DNA of 64,000 bases, from the NCBI RefSeq assembly GCF_024055725.1, contig NZ_JAMXMX010000010.1, forward strand, positions 1 through 64,000, read 5' to 3'. Below, in pieces: positions 52,564-61,544 of this stretch. Each line of letters starts with the position of its first letter. Position 1 is the first letter of the stretch. The notes below the pieces were generated by a model. That model searched no databases and had not been told where the DNA came from. It was given only the letters and a program-made list of their open reading frames with translations. The stretch comes from Actinoallomurus spadix (GTDB taxonomy: Bacteria; Actinomycetota; Actinomycetes; Streptosporangiales; Streptosporangiaceae). Made by a program: the position numbers and the translations under genes.

Positions 52564-53301
52564 CTATTCGGCTACGCGGATGATGTCGGGCTGCTCGGGG
52601 CCGTGCGGGATGTCGACGGTGTCCTCGCCGGTGCGCAGCAGCCGCAGCACCACGCCGGCCACGTACTCCGGTCGATGCACCACCATCCCCGGCCGGGGTG
52701 GCACGCCGTCCTTGAACATGCCGTTGCCGAACTCGGTCGCGGTGACCGAGGGCAGCAGCAGCGACACCGCGATCCCATCCGCGGCCAGTTCCTCTCGCAA
52801 CACCGAGCTGATCATGTTCACCGCCGACTTGGTCGCCGCGTACGCGCCCACCCCGGTCGCGATCCGGCGGGTGGTGCCCGAGCTGACGTTCACGATGCGC
52901 CCGAAGCCCCGCTCCCGCATGGCCGGCAGCACCGCCTGGGTGACGTCGACCAGGGCGGTCACGTTGAGTTCGAGGATCCTGCGGTACTCGGCGACGTCAA
53001 GGTCGGCGATCGGTCCCTGGATGGCGGCGCCGGCGTTGTTCACCAGCCCGTCGATCCGCCCGTACCGGTCGAGTGCGGCCGCGACCAGGACGCGTACCTG
53101 CGTGGCGTCGGTCACGTCGGTGGGCACCGCGAGCGCCCCGCCGAGCTCCTCGCTCAACGCGGCCAGCCGGTCGGCCCGGCGCGCGGCCAGCACCGGGTAC
53201 GCCCCGGCAGCGTGCAACAGGCGCGCGGTGGCCGCGCCGATCCCGGACGACGCGCCCGTGACGATCACCGTCCGGCCGGTCAGTTCGATCAGGTCCGTCA
53301 T
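52564..53301 (-). CDS. Short-chain dehydrogenase/reductase (SDR)
   Basis: A 245-residue classical SDR: TGASSGIG at the N-terminus, NNAG (LVNNAGAA), the catalytic Ser (IVNVSSG) and YAATK. It is a NAD(P)-dependent oxidoreductase of unknown substrate. ATG 53301 fits the family N-terminus; there is no clear ribosome binding site. It is divergent from the Clp-N protein and shares with it the region holding two tandem operators. Confidence 0.9.
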   Translation of the reverse strand: MTDLIELTGRTVIVTGASSGIGAATARLLHAAGAYPVLAARRADRLAALSEELGGALAVPTDVTDATQVRVLVAAALDRYGRIDGLVNNAGAAIQGPIADLDVAEYRRILELNVTALVDVTQAVLPAMRERGFGRIVNVSSGTTRRIATGVGAYAATKSAVNMISSVLREELAADGIAVSLLLPSVTATEFGNGMFKDGVPPRPGMVVHRPEYVAGVVLRLLRTGEDTVDIPHGPEQPDIIRVAE

Positions 53302-53379
53302 GAGGCAACGTGTACCAGAGGTTCGCACCCGCCGGGCGGCGAGTTCGCGGCCCCGTGCCGGGCGCATCCACAGAACGGG

Positions 53380-53427
53380 CGTCAAGTACGGGTTGACGAT
53401 CGAGCGAACGTCAATCTACGGTTGACG
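53380..53427. promoter_or_regulatory. Two tandem 19-bp operators over a leaderless promoter
   Basis: CGTCAA-N7-TTGACG occurs at 53380-53398 and again at 53409-53427, 10 bp apart. The second half of the first copy (TTGACG) serves as a -35 box. TACGGT at 53417-53422, after 18 bp, is the -10 box, inside the second copy. It ends 6 nt before the ATG at 53429. Binding to both copies would block RNA polymerase. The Clp-N protein, which carries an HTH, is the obvious candidate regulator. Confidence 0.65.
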
Positions 53428-53428
53428 C

Positions 53429-54118
53429 ATGAGTCCACTCGACATCAGCCTCGCCGACCTGATCGCCCGTCTCGACGAGGAGTTCCCCGACACCGACGAC
53501 CTGGCCCGCATCAGCGAGGCGCACCTACGCGCCCAGACCCTGTCCGACCTCGGGGACCAGCTCGTCGGGCACTACGTCGGCAAGGCCAAGCAGGCCGGCG
53601 CGTCGTGGAGCGAGATCGGCGACGCCATCGGCGTGTCCAAACAGGCCGCCCAGCAACGCCACGCCCCCAACGTGTTCGAGCGGTTCACCGACCTGAACCG
53701 GCACGGCATCGTGCTGGCGCAGGAGGCCGCCCGAGCGCACAAACACGACTTCATCGGCACCGAGCACATCCTGCTCGGCCTGCTCGGCGAGCCGCGGGGC
53801 CTGGCGTACGAGGTGCTGATGGCCAAGACCGAGTCGGAGCGGCGCATCCGCGACGCGATCGAGGAAGCGTTGCCGCCGGCCGGGGAGAAGGCGCCGCGGG
53901 GTCACATCCCGTTCCGGCCGGAGAGCAAAGAGGCCATCGAGCAGGCACGCCGCGCGTCGGACGACCTCGGCCACGACTGGGTCGGCACCGAACACACGCT
54001 GCTGGGCCTGATCCGCGTCGAGCAGAGCCCGGCCGCGCAGATCCTGCGCAACCTCGGTTTCACGTCGGACGAGCTGCACGACACGGTCAGGACCGCGATC
54101 ACCGAGCGGCGCGCCTGA
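53429..54118 (+). CDS. HTH and double Clp-N domain protein
   Basis: A 229-residue protein. Residues about 50-75 look like an HTH (ASWSEIGDAIGVSKQAAQQR). Two Clp repeat units follow (DFIGTEHILLGLLGEP and DWVGTEHTLLGLIRVE), the peptide-binding N-domain of ClpA/ClpC, without any AAA+ ATPase. It may be a regulator that senses unfolded protein, or an adaptor. The promoter is leaderless and covered by two operators, suggesting autoregulation. Confidence 0.85.
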   Translation: MSPLDISLADLIARLDEEFPDTDDLARISEAHLRAQTLSDLGDQLVGHYVGKAKQAGASWSEIGDAIGVSKQAAQQRHAPNVFERFTDLNRHGIVLAQEAARAHKHDFIGTEHILLGLLGEPRGLAYEVLMAKTESERRIRDAIEEALPPAGEKAPRGHIPFRPESKEAIEQARRASDDLGHDWVGTEHTLLGLIRVEQSPAAQILRNLGFTSDELHDTVRTAITERRA

Positions 54119-54232
54119 GTCCGCACGATCACCGTACGAGGCGACCAGGCGACCGCCGGGACGCCGGCCGCCTGGTCGCCTCGCCACCCACCCGGGGACG
54201 CTCCTCCGCCGCCAGACACCCATGCCGCGGGG

Positions 54233-55333
54233 CTATGCGGGAGGCAGCAGTAGCCCTGCGGGCGGATCCGCGGCGATGTCCTTACCGAGGCCGCCCCGAC
54301 GGCCGGAGAACGTCGCGTCGCTGAAGTCGACGGTGCCGCCGGAGAACGTCGTACCGGTGAAGACGACGGTGGTGCCGGAGAACTTCGCGTCGGTGAAGTA
54401 GAGGGATCCCCCGGACAAGATCGCGTCGGTGAAATCGAGAGTGCCACCGGAGAAGGTCGCGTCGTTGAAGTGGGCGGTGGTGCCGGAGAACTCCGCGCCG
54501 TTGAAGCCGATGACGCCACCGGAGAGCGCCGCACCGGTGAAGTGAACGGCACCGCCGGAGAACACCGCCCCGGCGAAGTCGAGGGCACCGCCGGAGCAGG
54601 TCACGCCGGTGAAGTCGATGGCGGCACCGGAGAACTCCGCGCCGATGAAGTAGTGGGTGGCACCGGAGAACGTCGCGTCGCCGAAGTGGACGGCACCGCC
54701 GGAGAACACCGCGGAGACGAAGTGGAGCGGGCCGCCGGAGAAGGTCGCGCCCGTGAAGTCGATGGCGGCGCCGGAGAACACGGCACCGGTGAAGTCGACG
54801 GTGGCCCCCGAGAACACGGCGCCGCTGAAGTCGAGCGTGCCACCGGAGAACACGGCGTCACGGAAGTCGACGATGCCGCCGGAGAACACCGCGCCGCTGA
54901 AGTCGCCGCCGTCGAAGCGGGCACCGGTGAAGTTGAAGTCATGGCCTCGCCAGGAGACCCGGGCGTTGTCCCGCAGGTGTGCGGTGATGATCGAGATGAT
55001 GGTGTGGTGCACCTCCTGGCTGCCGCCGAACGCCAGTTGCTCGGCGGCCGGAGGGCCGGCGTCCGGGGGAGGTTCGTAGGGCGCCCGCAGGTAGGCGCAC
55101 AGCGCGTCGATGCAGGCCTGCCGCTCGTCCTGCCACTCGTCGGCCAGACCGGCCAGCGCGTGGACCCCGGCCAGCCGCACCGCGGTCTCGGCGTGTTCAA
55201 GCCGCCTCGTCGCCCTGGCGAACCGTCTGTCGAACGCCCGCACCCGGTCACCCTCTCCGCGCCGCCCCTCCGGTATTTTCCCGGTTTCGGCGAGACGCCG
55301 CCTGCGGAAGCACATCACCGCGAACCGCAGCAC
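54233..55333 (-). CDS. Pentapeptide-like repeat protein with 12-residue period
   Basis: A protein of about 366 residues. A charged helical N-terminus (about 1-125) precedes some 18 tandem 12-residue units of the type FSGGTVDFTGAV, running to near the C-terminus. Phe at two fixed positions per unit should build a beta-solenoid like the pentapeptide-repeat helix. GTG 55333 or ATG 55315 could be the start. No signal peptide is seen, so it is probably cytoplasmic. Function unknown; some relatives mimic DNA or scaffold proteins. Confidence 0.8.
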   Translation of the reverse strand: MLRFAVMCFRRRRLAETGKIPEGRRGEGDRVRAFDRRFARATRRLEHAETAVRLAGVHALAGLADEWQDERQACIDALCAYLRAPYEPPPDAGPPAAEQLAFGGSQEVHHTIISIITAHLRDNARVSWRGHDFNFTGARFDGGDFSGAVFSGGIVDFRDAVFSGGTLDFSGAVFSGATVDFTGAVFSGAAIDFTGATFSGGPLHFVSAVFSGGAVHFGDATFSGATHYFIGAEFSGAAIDFTGVTCSGGALDFAGAVFSGGAVHFTGAALSGGVIGFNGAEFSGTTAHFNDATFSGGTLDFTDAILSGGSLYFTDAKFSGTTVVFTGTTFSGGTVDFSDATFSGRRGGLGKDIAADPPAGLLLPPA

Positions 55334-55370
55334 GTCCAGGATGTCCTCCGCCGGCAGGGGCGTACACGCC

Positions 55371-55447
55371 TCCGGACAGGGCGGGGCAGGACGGGGCGGG
55401 GGCAGGACGGGGCCGGGGGGAGGACGGGGCCGGGGGGAGGGCGGGGC
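55371..55447 (+). repeat. G-rich imperfect tandem repeat
   Basis: Runs of three to six G recur every few bases, built on GGACGGGGC and GGGGGGAG units. It lies between two minus-strand genes, after the stop of the DUF4082 gene and upstream of the pentapeptide gene. G-quadruplex formation is possible. Confidence 0.6.
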
Positions 55448-55449
55448 GC

Positions 55450-58400
55450 TCAGCTCGATCCCGCGAGCACCACGTCGACCCAGTAGTTCGTGGACTGGTA
55501 GCTCCCCGTGGGAAAGGTGTTCGCGGCACCGTAGGCGTACACGCCGTTCCCGCCCGAAGCGCCACTCGCCAGTGCGGTCAAAGGACCACTGACATACGCA
55601 TTGGCGAAATACTGCTGCGTCACAGAGTAATAACCCGATGACGTGAAGTAAGACGCCACGTACGTCGTATTGGCCGTCACCGCCACCGGGCTCGAGAAGT
55701 TGACCTGCTGCCAGCCGCTCGCCGTCTCATTGGTGAAGGTAGCGGTCGCCAGCAACGTCCCGTTCGCGGTCCACAGGCTTCCCACGTGAGTGCCCGTGTT
55801 CAGCGAACCCTTGAAGAACCGGATACCGCTGATCGAACCGCTCACGGAGGCCGTGAACTTCACCCCGAGAGTGACCGCCTTGGTATCGGGATTCGACTGG
55901 ACGGCCGGCACGGCCGAGTTGTCCCACAGGCTGGACGACGGCGTGAACACCACGTCGACCCAGTAATTCGTGGACTGGAAGCTCCCCGTGGGGAACGTGC
56001 TCGCGGCACCGTAGGCGTACACGCCGTTCCCGCCCGAAGCACCGCCCGCCAGCGCGGTCAAAGGACCGTTCACATATGCATTGGCGAAATACCCCCGCGT
56101 CACAGAATAATAACCCGACGACGTGAAATAAGACGCCACATAGGTGCTGTTCGCCGTCACCGCCACCGGGGTGGAAAAGTTCACCTGCTGCCAGCCCGAC
56201 GCCGTCTCGCTGGTGAAGGTCGCGGTCGCCAGCAGCGTCCCGTTCGCGGCCCACAGGCTTCCCACGTGAGTGCCCGTGTTCAGGGAGCCCTTGAAGAACC
56301 GGATACCGCTGATGGAACCATTCGCGGACGCCGTGAACTTCACCCCGAGAGTGGCCGCGTTGGTATCCGCGTTCGACTGGACGCCCGGCACGGCCGAGTT
56401 GTCCCACAGACTGGACGACGGCATGAACACCACGTCGACCCAGTAATTCGTGGACTGGAAGCTTCCCGCAGGGAACGTGGCCGCGGCATTATAGACGTAC
56501 ACCCCATTCCCGCCCGAAGCAGCACCCGCCAGCGCGATCAGAGGATAGTTATTGAACGGATTCACGAAATACGACCGCGAAACAGCATAATGGCCAGCCG
56601 TATGGTAGGACGCGACATAGGTGGTGTTCGCGCTGACCGCCACCGGGGTGGCGAAGTTCACCTGCTGCCAGCCGCTCGCCGTTTCGTTGGTGAAGGTCGC
56701 TTCCGCGAGTAGCGTCCCCGTGGAACTCCACAGATGGCCGACGTGCGTCCCCGTGTTGGCCGTGCCCTTGTAGAACCTGACTCCGGTGATCTCACCCGTC
56801 GCGGTGGCCCTGAACTTCACCCCTACTTCCACGGACCCGAAGTCGCCGCTCGCCTCCACGTCCGGCACGGTCGTCGACGACCAGAGCGTGCAGCACGTCC
56901 CGCCTACGGTCACGTTCACCGTGGTCGGATTGGCCTGGACGTTGCCGATGTCATCGACTGCGCGCACCCGGATCGTCACAGGTCCGTTGCCGGTGGGCGT
57001 CCATGGGTACTGCCAGGCGCTCCGGCCGGCCGCGTGGAACCATTGGACGCCGTCGAACGAGACCTCCACACCCCCGACGACGCCGCCCCCGGTATCGGTG
57101 GCCGTTCCCTGAACGGTGACCGATCTTCCCGGAACCACACCGGCGCCGCTCGACGGATTGGTGATCGTCGACGTCGGTGGAGACGTGTCCGTCGACGGCG
57201 TCGCGGGCACCAGGCCGGACTGGAGGCTGGCCGGCTGCGTGCCCATGTCGGCGAAGAGGTTGACCGTCGCCTGCTGCATGGTGATGTCCGTGGGGCTTCC
57301 AGCCCGGTCGTGGACCGCGTCGAGCCCCCACGCCCACTGGGTGGTCCCCGCTCCGAAGACGAGCGCTCCGCTGGGAGCCCGGTAGAGCACCAGGCTGTGG
57401 GTGGCGGTCCCGGCGCCGTATTGGCTGCCGTAGTTGAGCAGGAATCTGTTGCTCGTGCTGCCGGTCGTTCTCGAGTACTTGACCAGTCCGGGCGGTGTGA
57501 CCGCGTTGTCGGGAGCCTCGTCCCACTCGTACCCCAGCGTTCCCGTGGGGAAGGTCGCCGTCTGGCCCGGAGAGAGACCGGCGATCGACGTGTTGCGCCA
57601 CAACCGCATGTCGCTGAAGTCGGCGGGTACCTGTATCGAATCGTTGGCGACCCCGTTGACCATGAACAGCGTGCCTGTCAGTGCGTTCTCCGGTCGCCCT
57701 CCGTCCGCCGGCGGGGAGTAACGCGGATCTCGCCAGGTTCCCGTCCACGTCGGAGTCGGATCGAGTCTTGTGTTGTTCGCGAGCGTCTCCTTGTAGCAGA
57801 CGAGGGTCCGGAACGAGGCGCCGTCCGCGATGCTGTTCTCCCACCTGGTCTTCCAGAAGACCTCATTCCCGGAGAAGAAGGTGAGGTTCACGCCGTTGTC
57901 GCGGGCGGCCTGCACGTTGTTCCGCATCTCGTTGGACCAGTACTCGTCATGGCCCGAGGACATGAAGACCTTGTGCTCGAGGATCTCCGCTCCCCGCATG
58001 GCGGTGTCCACGTTGGTGGTGTAGCTCACGTCGAACGCGTTCGCCTCGAGCCATCTGACCATCGGATATTCGGAATCGAAGAACCAGCTGTACACGGAGT
58101 CGTCGGCGCTCCGGGTCGTGAACGGACGGTTGTAGCTCACCTTGAACGCCCGGCCCGCCGGGGCACCCGTATAGAGGCTGTTGCCGCCGTAGGAGTTGTA
58201 CGCCTCCCACGTGGCGTCGGACGTCTGCACCAGGAAGTCCGAACGACGGGTGTCGTCCCTGACGACGAAGATGATCTGACTGGCCTCACCGGTCACGTCG
58301 TCACGCACCAGCTTCGCGATGTAGACGCCGGAGACCGCGCTCGCCGGTACGGCCCAGGAGGCCGAGACCGCCCAGTTGCCGCAGTCGATCAGGCCGGTCG

Positions 58401-58920
58401 TGCCGTCGGTCAGGCAATTCGGCTGCGTCTGCGGCAGGGCGGCGGACGGCTGAACCGTATCGATCAGGCGCGCTCCCAAGCCGCCGTAGTAGCCCATGCG
58501 GTAGATGTCCATGTGATAGGCGGTCGCGGGAGTCAGCACCTTGAACTGCGCCGTCTCGCCCTGGGCGACACTCATCTGAGTGGCGTACCCCTGGATGTTC
58601 GGAGACCCTGCTCCGGAGACGTCCCATTCGCTGGGCGGGTTGCCGGGGAGGCTGTTCTCGATACAGATGACCGACGTCGGCGGGCACGCGGCTCTACGAG
58701 CGGGGACCGCGCCCTTGCCGCTTCGGCGGTCGTTCGAGGATGGCGCGGCAGGAGCCGAGCGCCTGCCGGCGGGCTTGGCGACGGACGCGCGCGAAGGACT
58801 GGAAACGCCCTGGAGCAGGCAGACCAGGACGACCAGGCTGTTCGCGCAGGCGATCCAGAGCCTCAGGCGCCGCCTGCGCCACGGTCTTCGTCCGCTCGGA
58901 TGCGGGTCGCCGCCGATCAC
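55450..58920 (-). CDS. Secreted N,N-dimethylformamidase-beta-like protein with three DUF4082 modules
   Basis: A 1156-residue exported protein. An Arg-rich start and hydrophobic segment (IACANSLVVLVCLLQGVS) form a signal peptide or anchor. Residues about 90-580 resemble the beta subunit fold of N,N-dimethylformamidase-like proteins (MDIYRMGYYGGLGARL, SSGHDEYWS). An Ig/Big-like domain with PPTSTITNPSSG follows. Three DUF4082 modules complete it, each carrying TGTHVG and GWQQVNF. The catalytic part is a guess from resemblance; the DUF4082 part probably binds surfaces or carbohydrate. Confidence 0.8.
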   Translation of the reverse strand: MIGGDPHPSGRRPWRRRRLRLWIACANSLVVLVCLLQGVSSPSRASVAKPAGRRSAPAAPSSNDRRSGKGAVPARRAACPPTSVICIENSLPGNPPSEWDVSGAGSPNIQGYATQMSVAQGETAQFKVLTPATAYHMDIYRMGYYGGLGARLIDTVQPSAALPQTQPNCLTDGTTGLIDCGNWAVSASWAVPASAVSGVYIAKLVRDDVTGEASQIIFVVRDDTRRSDFLVQTSDATWEAYNSYGGNSLYTGAPAGRAFKVSYNRPFTTRSADDSVYSWFFDSEYPMVRWLEANAFDVSYTTNVDTAMRGAEILEHKVFMSSGHDEYWSNEMRNNVQAARDNGVNLTFFSGNEVFWKTRWENSIADGASFRTLVCYKETLANNTRLDPTPTWTGTWRDPRYSPPADGGRPENALTGTLFMVNGVANDSIQVPADFSDMRLWRNTSIAGLSPGQTATFPTGTLGYEWDEAPDNAVTPPGLVKYSRTTGSTSNRFLLNYGSQYGAGTATHSLVLYRAPSGALVFGAGTTQWAWGLDAVHDRAGSPTDITMQQATVNLFADMGTQPASLQSGLVPATPSTDTSPPTSTITNPSSGAGVVPGRSVTVQGTATDTGGGVVGGVEVSFDGVQWFHAAGRSAWQYPWTPTGNGPVTIRVRAVDDIGNVQANPTTVNVTVGGTCCTLWSSTTVPDVEASGDFGSVEVGVKFRATATGEITGVRFYKGTANTGTHVGHLWSSTGTLLAEATFTNETASGWQQVNFATPVAVSANTTYVASYHTAGHYAVSRSYFVNPFNNYPLIALAGAASGGNGVYVYNAAATFPAGSFQSTNYWVDVVFMPSSSLWDNSAVPGVQSNADTNAATLGVKFTASANGSISGIRFFKGSLNTGTHVGSLWAANGTLLATATFTSETASGWQQVNFSTPVAVTANSTYVASYFTSSGYYSVTRGYFANAYVNGPLTALAGGASGGNGVYAYGAASTFPTGSFQSTNYWVDVVFTPSSSLWDNSAVPAVQSNPDTKAVTLGVKFTASVSGSISGIRFFKGSLNTGTHVGSLWTANGTLLATATFTNETASGWQQVNFSSPVAVTANTTYVASYFTSSGYYSVTQQYFANAYVSGPLTALASGASGGNGVYAYGAANTFPTGSYQSTNYWVDVVLAGSS
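55457..56890 (-). repeat. Three tandem 480-bp DUF4082-coding repeats
   Basis: The same landmark sequence (ACCACGTCGACCCAGTA) occurs at about 55469, 55949 and 56429, exactly 480 bp apart. The first two copies are nearly identical along their length; the third is more diverged. This is recent tandem duplication or gene conversion and could expand or contract. Confidence 0.85.
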
Positions 58921-59426
58921 GTGGAGACGGGCCCGGTGACGACTTGGTCGATGGCGGGTGAGGTGCTGGGGGCCCAGTTGATGGGTTCTTCCTGGTTGAA
59001 GGTCGTTCCGCCGAGGTAGACGGCGGTGATGGAGTGCCGGGCGGCGGACAGGGCGGAGGTGGTGAAGGTGGCGGGTCGTGCGGTGCTGCGGAAGAAGGCG
59101 GTGCCGATCACGGTGTCACCGTCTTTGAACGCGACGTTCCCTTGCGGGGTGAGGGTTCCGCCGACGGACTGGACGGTCGCGGTGAAAGTGATCGGTTCGC
59201 CTGTTCTCGCGGGGTTGTTGCTGGAGGTGAGGGTCGTGGTGCTCGGGCGATCGCCGGGGACTCGGATGACGGTGGAGGGCCTGCTCGTGGCGTCGGTGAT
59301 CGTGGCGGCGTAGGCGTCGCCCTGGGTTCCGCCGGCCGTCGCCGTGACGGGAAGGGCCGCCAGAGGCGCCACCAACGAGAGGCACGCCCTCGATGCGAAC
59401 GAAGTACGAAGATCAGTGAATGCCAC
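58917..59426 (-). CDS. Small secreted Ig-like-domain protein
   Basis: A protein of 169 residues with a signal peptide (SFASRACLSLVAPLAALP) and one bacterial Ig-like domain (TGEPITFTATV, then AVYLGGTTF). GTG 59426 follows GGGAG by about 7 nt. The Ig module is almost the same as that of the divergent 59.8-kb gene, both in protein and DNA. It may bind a partner or surface; it has no other domain. Confidence 0.78.
   Translation of the reverse strand: MAFTDLRTSFASRACLSLVAPLAALPVTATAGGTQGDAYAATITDATSRPSTVIRVPGDRPSTTTLTSSNNPARTGEPITFTATVQSVGGTLTPQGNVAFKDGDTVIGTAFFRSTARPATFTTSALSAARHSITAVYLGGTTFNQEEPINWAPSTSPAIDQVVTGPVST
58938..59271 (-). repeat. Ig-like module, inverted near-copy of 60513-60843
   Basis: About 330 bp on the minus strand nearly match the plus-strand stretch at about 60,513-60,843, both encoding the same Ig-like domain. 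The two arms face each other across about 1.2 kb that holds the start of the ice-binding-like gene and the divergent promoters. Confidence 0.75.
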
Positions 59427-59821
59427 GGCATCTCCCTTCTTCAGCGGCGGGGACACGCGTGCGACGCCGGTCACGCCCGAGATGAGCACCGAACGGAATT
59501 CGGCCGATATGTGGCTTTCGTCGCCCACTTCCCACAATTCGCCACGTCGAGCGAAGTCGCCGCCGACGCACTTTGATCAAGATATCGAGTTAGGACCTCC
59601 AGGCAAGTAATGCGCATGGACATGGCGGGGTAAGGTTCGCGCTAAATCCCATCAACCGGAGTCATCGTTGATCGAATAAAACGCGCACTTGCTACCGTTC
59701 TAAGCGCACACATCGTCGCATGTCGTGACCGCTCACAGCTGAGTGCTGACATTCGCGCGATCCTTCCCGCCTGATCGTGGCTGTGCGAGCTTCGGCACGA
59801 GGCTTTGAGGAGTTGCGTCAC
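59427..59821. other. Divergent promoter region
   Basis: About 395 AT-richer bases between the two secreted-protein genes, with no ORF of its own. Both promoters probably lie here; I could not pick a convincing box. Confidence 0.45.
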
Positions 59822-61333
59822 ATGTCGAATTCCTGGCTGTCCGCCGCACTGGCGGCCGTTCTCTCGTTGGGTGCCATCGTCATGACACAGGAAAGCGCTC
59901 AAGCGCAGCCGGTGAGCATCGGCGCCGCGGCGCCGTTCGCAGTCCTGGCCGGTTCGAACGTCACCAACACCAACCTCACGCAGGTCATCGGAGACGTCGG
60001 GACGAGCCCCGGCGCCGCCGTCATCGGATTCCCGCCCGGCACCATCACCGGCACCATCCACGCCGGCGACTCCACCGCGGCGAACGCCAAGGCCGACGTC
60101 GTGACCGCCTACAACAACCTGGTGGCGAGAACACCGGACGCCACCTTGCCCGCAGAACTGGGGAACACCACCAGAACCCCCGGCGTCTACAACTCCACCA
60201 CGGGCAACTTCCAGATCAACGGAGTCCTCACCCTGGACGCCCAAGCCAACCCCGACGCCATTTTCGTCTTCAAGGCCGCCACCCTCAGCGCCGCCATGTC
60301 CAGCACCATCACCCTGACCGGAGGCGCCCAGGCCAACAACCTCTACTGGGTGATCAGCGACTCCGCCACGCTCGACACCTTCACCACTTTCCGCGGCGTC
60401 CTCATCGCCGCCAACGCCATCAACGTCAACGTCCGAGCCAACCCGATCGGCCACCTGTTCACCCTCAACAACGCCGTGACCATCACCGGTGCCACCAGCC
60501 AGCCCCCCACCCTCATCCAAGTCCCCGACGACCGCCCGACCACCACGACCCTCACCTCCAACAACAACCCCGCAAGAGCGGGCGAACCGATCACCTTCAC
60601 CGCGACCGTCCAGCCCACCAGCGGAAGCCTCAACCCCCAAGGGAACGTCGCCTTCAAAGACGGTGACACCGTGATCGGCACCGCCTTCTTCCGCAGCACC
60701 GCACAACCCGCCACCTTCACCACCTCCACCCTGTCCGCCACCCAGCACTCCATCACCGCCGTCTACCTCGGCGGAACGACCTTCAACTCGGAACAACCCA
60801 TCAACTGGGCCCCCAGCACCTCACCCACCATCAACCAGGTCGTGTCCACCGGCCTATGGTCGAGTGCCGACGTTCCGGACGTCCCGTCTCACAACGATCC
60901 GTTGGCGGTCACGCTGGGCGTGAAGTTCACGGCGTCGGCGAGTGGCACCGTGATGGGCATCCGGTTCTACAAGGGTTCGGGCAACACGGGAACGCACGTG
61001 GGAAGTCTGTGGAGTACGAACGGCACGCTCCTGGGAAACGCGACCTTCACCGGCGAGTCGGTGTCGGGCTGGCAGCAGGTCAACTTCTCCACCCCGGTGG
61101 CGGTGACGGCGAACACCACGTACATCGCGTCTTATTTCGCGCCGTCGGGTCACTATTCCGTGTCACGGCCGTACTTCACGAACCCTCATGCCAACGGTCC
61201 CTTGTCCGCTCCGGCGAGCGCCAATTCCGGCGGGAACGGCGTGTACGCCTACGGCGCCGCCAACGCGTTCCCCTCGAACACCTACCAGGCCACCAACTAC
61301 TGGGTCGACGTGGTCTTCACGGCATCGAGTTAG
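59822..61333 (+). CDS. Secreted ice-binding-like (DUF3494) protein with Ig-like and DUF4082 modules
   Basis: A 503-residue exported protein. A signal peptide (SAALAAVLSLGAIVM, cleaved near AQAQP) is followed by DUF3494, the ice-binding/adhesin domain (about residues 40-235; FAVLAGSNVTNT, then LPAELGNTT). An Ig-like domain (about 240-345) comes next, then one DUF4082 module (about 350-503). DUF3494 proteins bind ice or act as adhesins; an actinomycete use is unclear. ATG 59822 lies after GAGGAG at about 10 nt. Confidence 0.85.
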   Translation: MSNSWLSAALAAVLSLGAIVMTQESAQAQPVSIGAAAPFAVLAGSNVTNTNLTQVIGDVGTSPGAAVIGFPPGTITGTIHAGDSTAANAKADVVTAYNNLVARTPDATLPAELGNTTRTPGVYNSTTGNFQINGVLTLDAQANPDAIFVFKAATLSAAMSSTITLTGGAQANNLYWVISDSATLDTFTTFRGVLIAANAINVNVRANPIGHLFTLNNAVTITGATSQPPTLIQVPDDRPTTTTLTSNNNPARAGEPITFTATVQPTSGSLNPQGNVAFKDGDTVIGTAFFRSTAQPATFTTSTLSATQHSITAVYLGGTTFNSEQPINWAPSTSPTINQVVSTGLWSSADVPDVPSHNDPLAVTLGVKFTASASGTVMGIRFYKGSGNTGTHVGSLWSTNGTLLGNATFTGESVSGWQQVNFSTPVAVTANTTYIASYFAPSGHYSVSRPYFTNPHANGPLSAPASANSGGNGVYAYGAANAFPSNTYQATNYWVDVVFTASS

Positions 61334-61380
61334 TCACCGACGCGCACCAGACGGTGGAACGCGGCACGGTCGGCGAAGTC

Positions 61381-61411
61381 CGGGTGGACGTCACGGAGTG
61401 ACGTCCACCCG
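61381..61411 (+). terminator. Hairpin terminator after the DUF3494 gene
   Basis: A perfect 14-bp stem with loop GGA, about 50 bp after the stop. No T-tract follows, which is usual in high-GC actinomycetes. Confidence 0.7.
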
Positions 61412-61544
61412 ATCGCCGTGCGAGTGAGGCATCGTGCTCGCCACCACTGGGCCGTCCCACCGCACCGTCCCGGCCGGCCGCTCCGCCTCGATGGGCTCGC
61501 ACACGCGGCGGTCTCGTCACTGCAGGGCTACTTATCATCAAGCC

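Noticed and set aside
59642-60796. Minus-strand 384-residue Gly/Val-rich frame
   Set aside because: It is the complement of the DUF3494/Ig gene; the product is repetitive and has no family resemblance.
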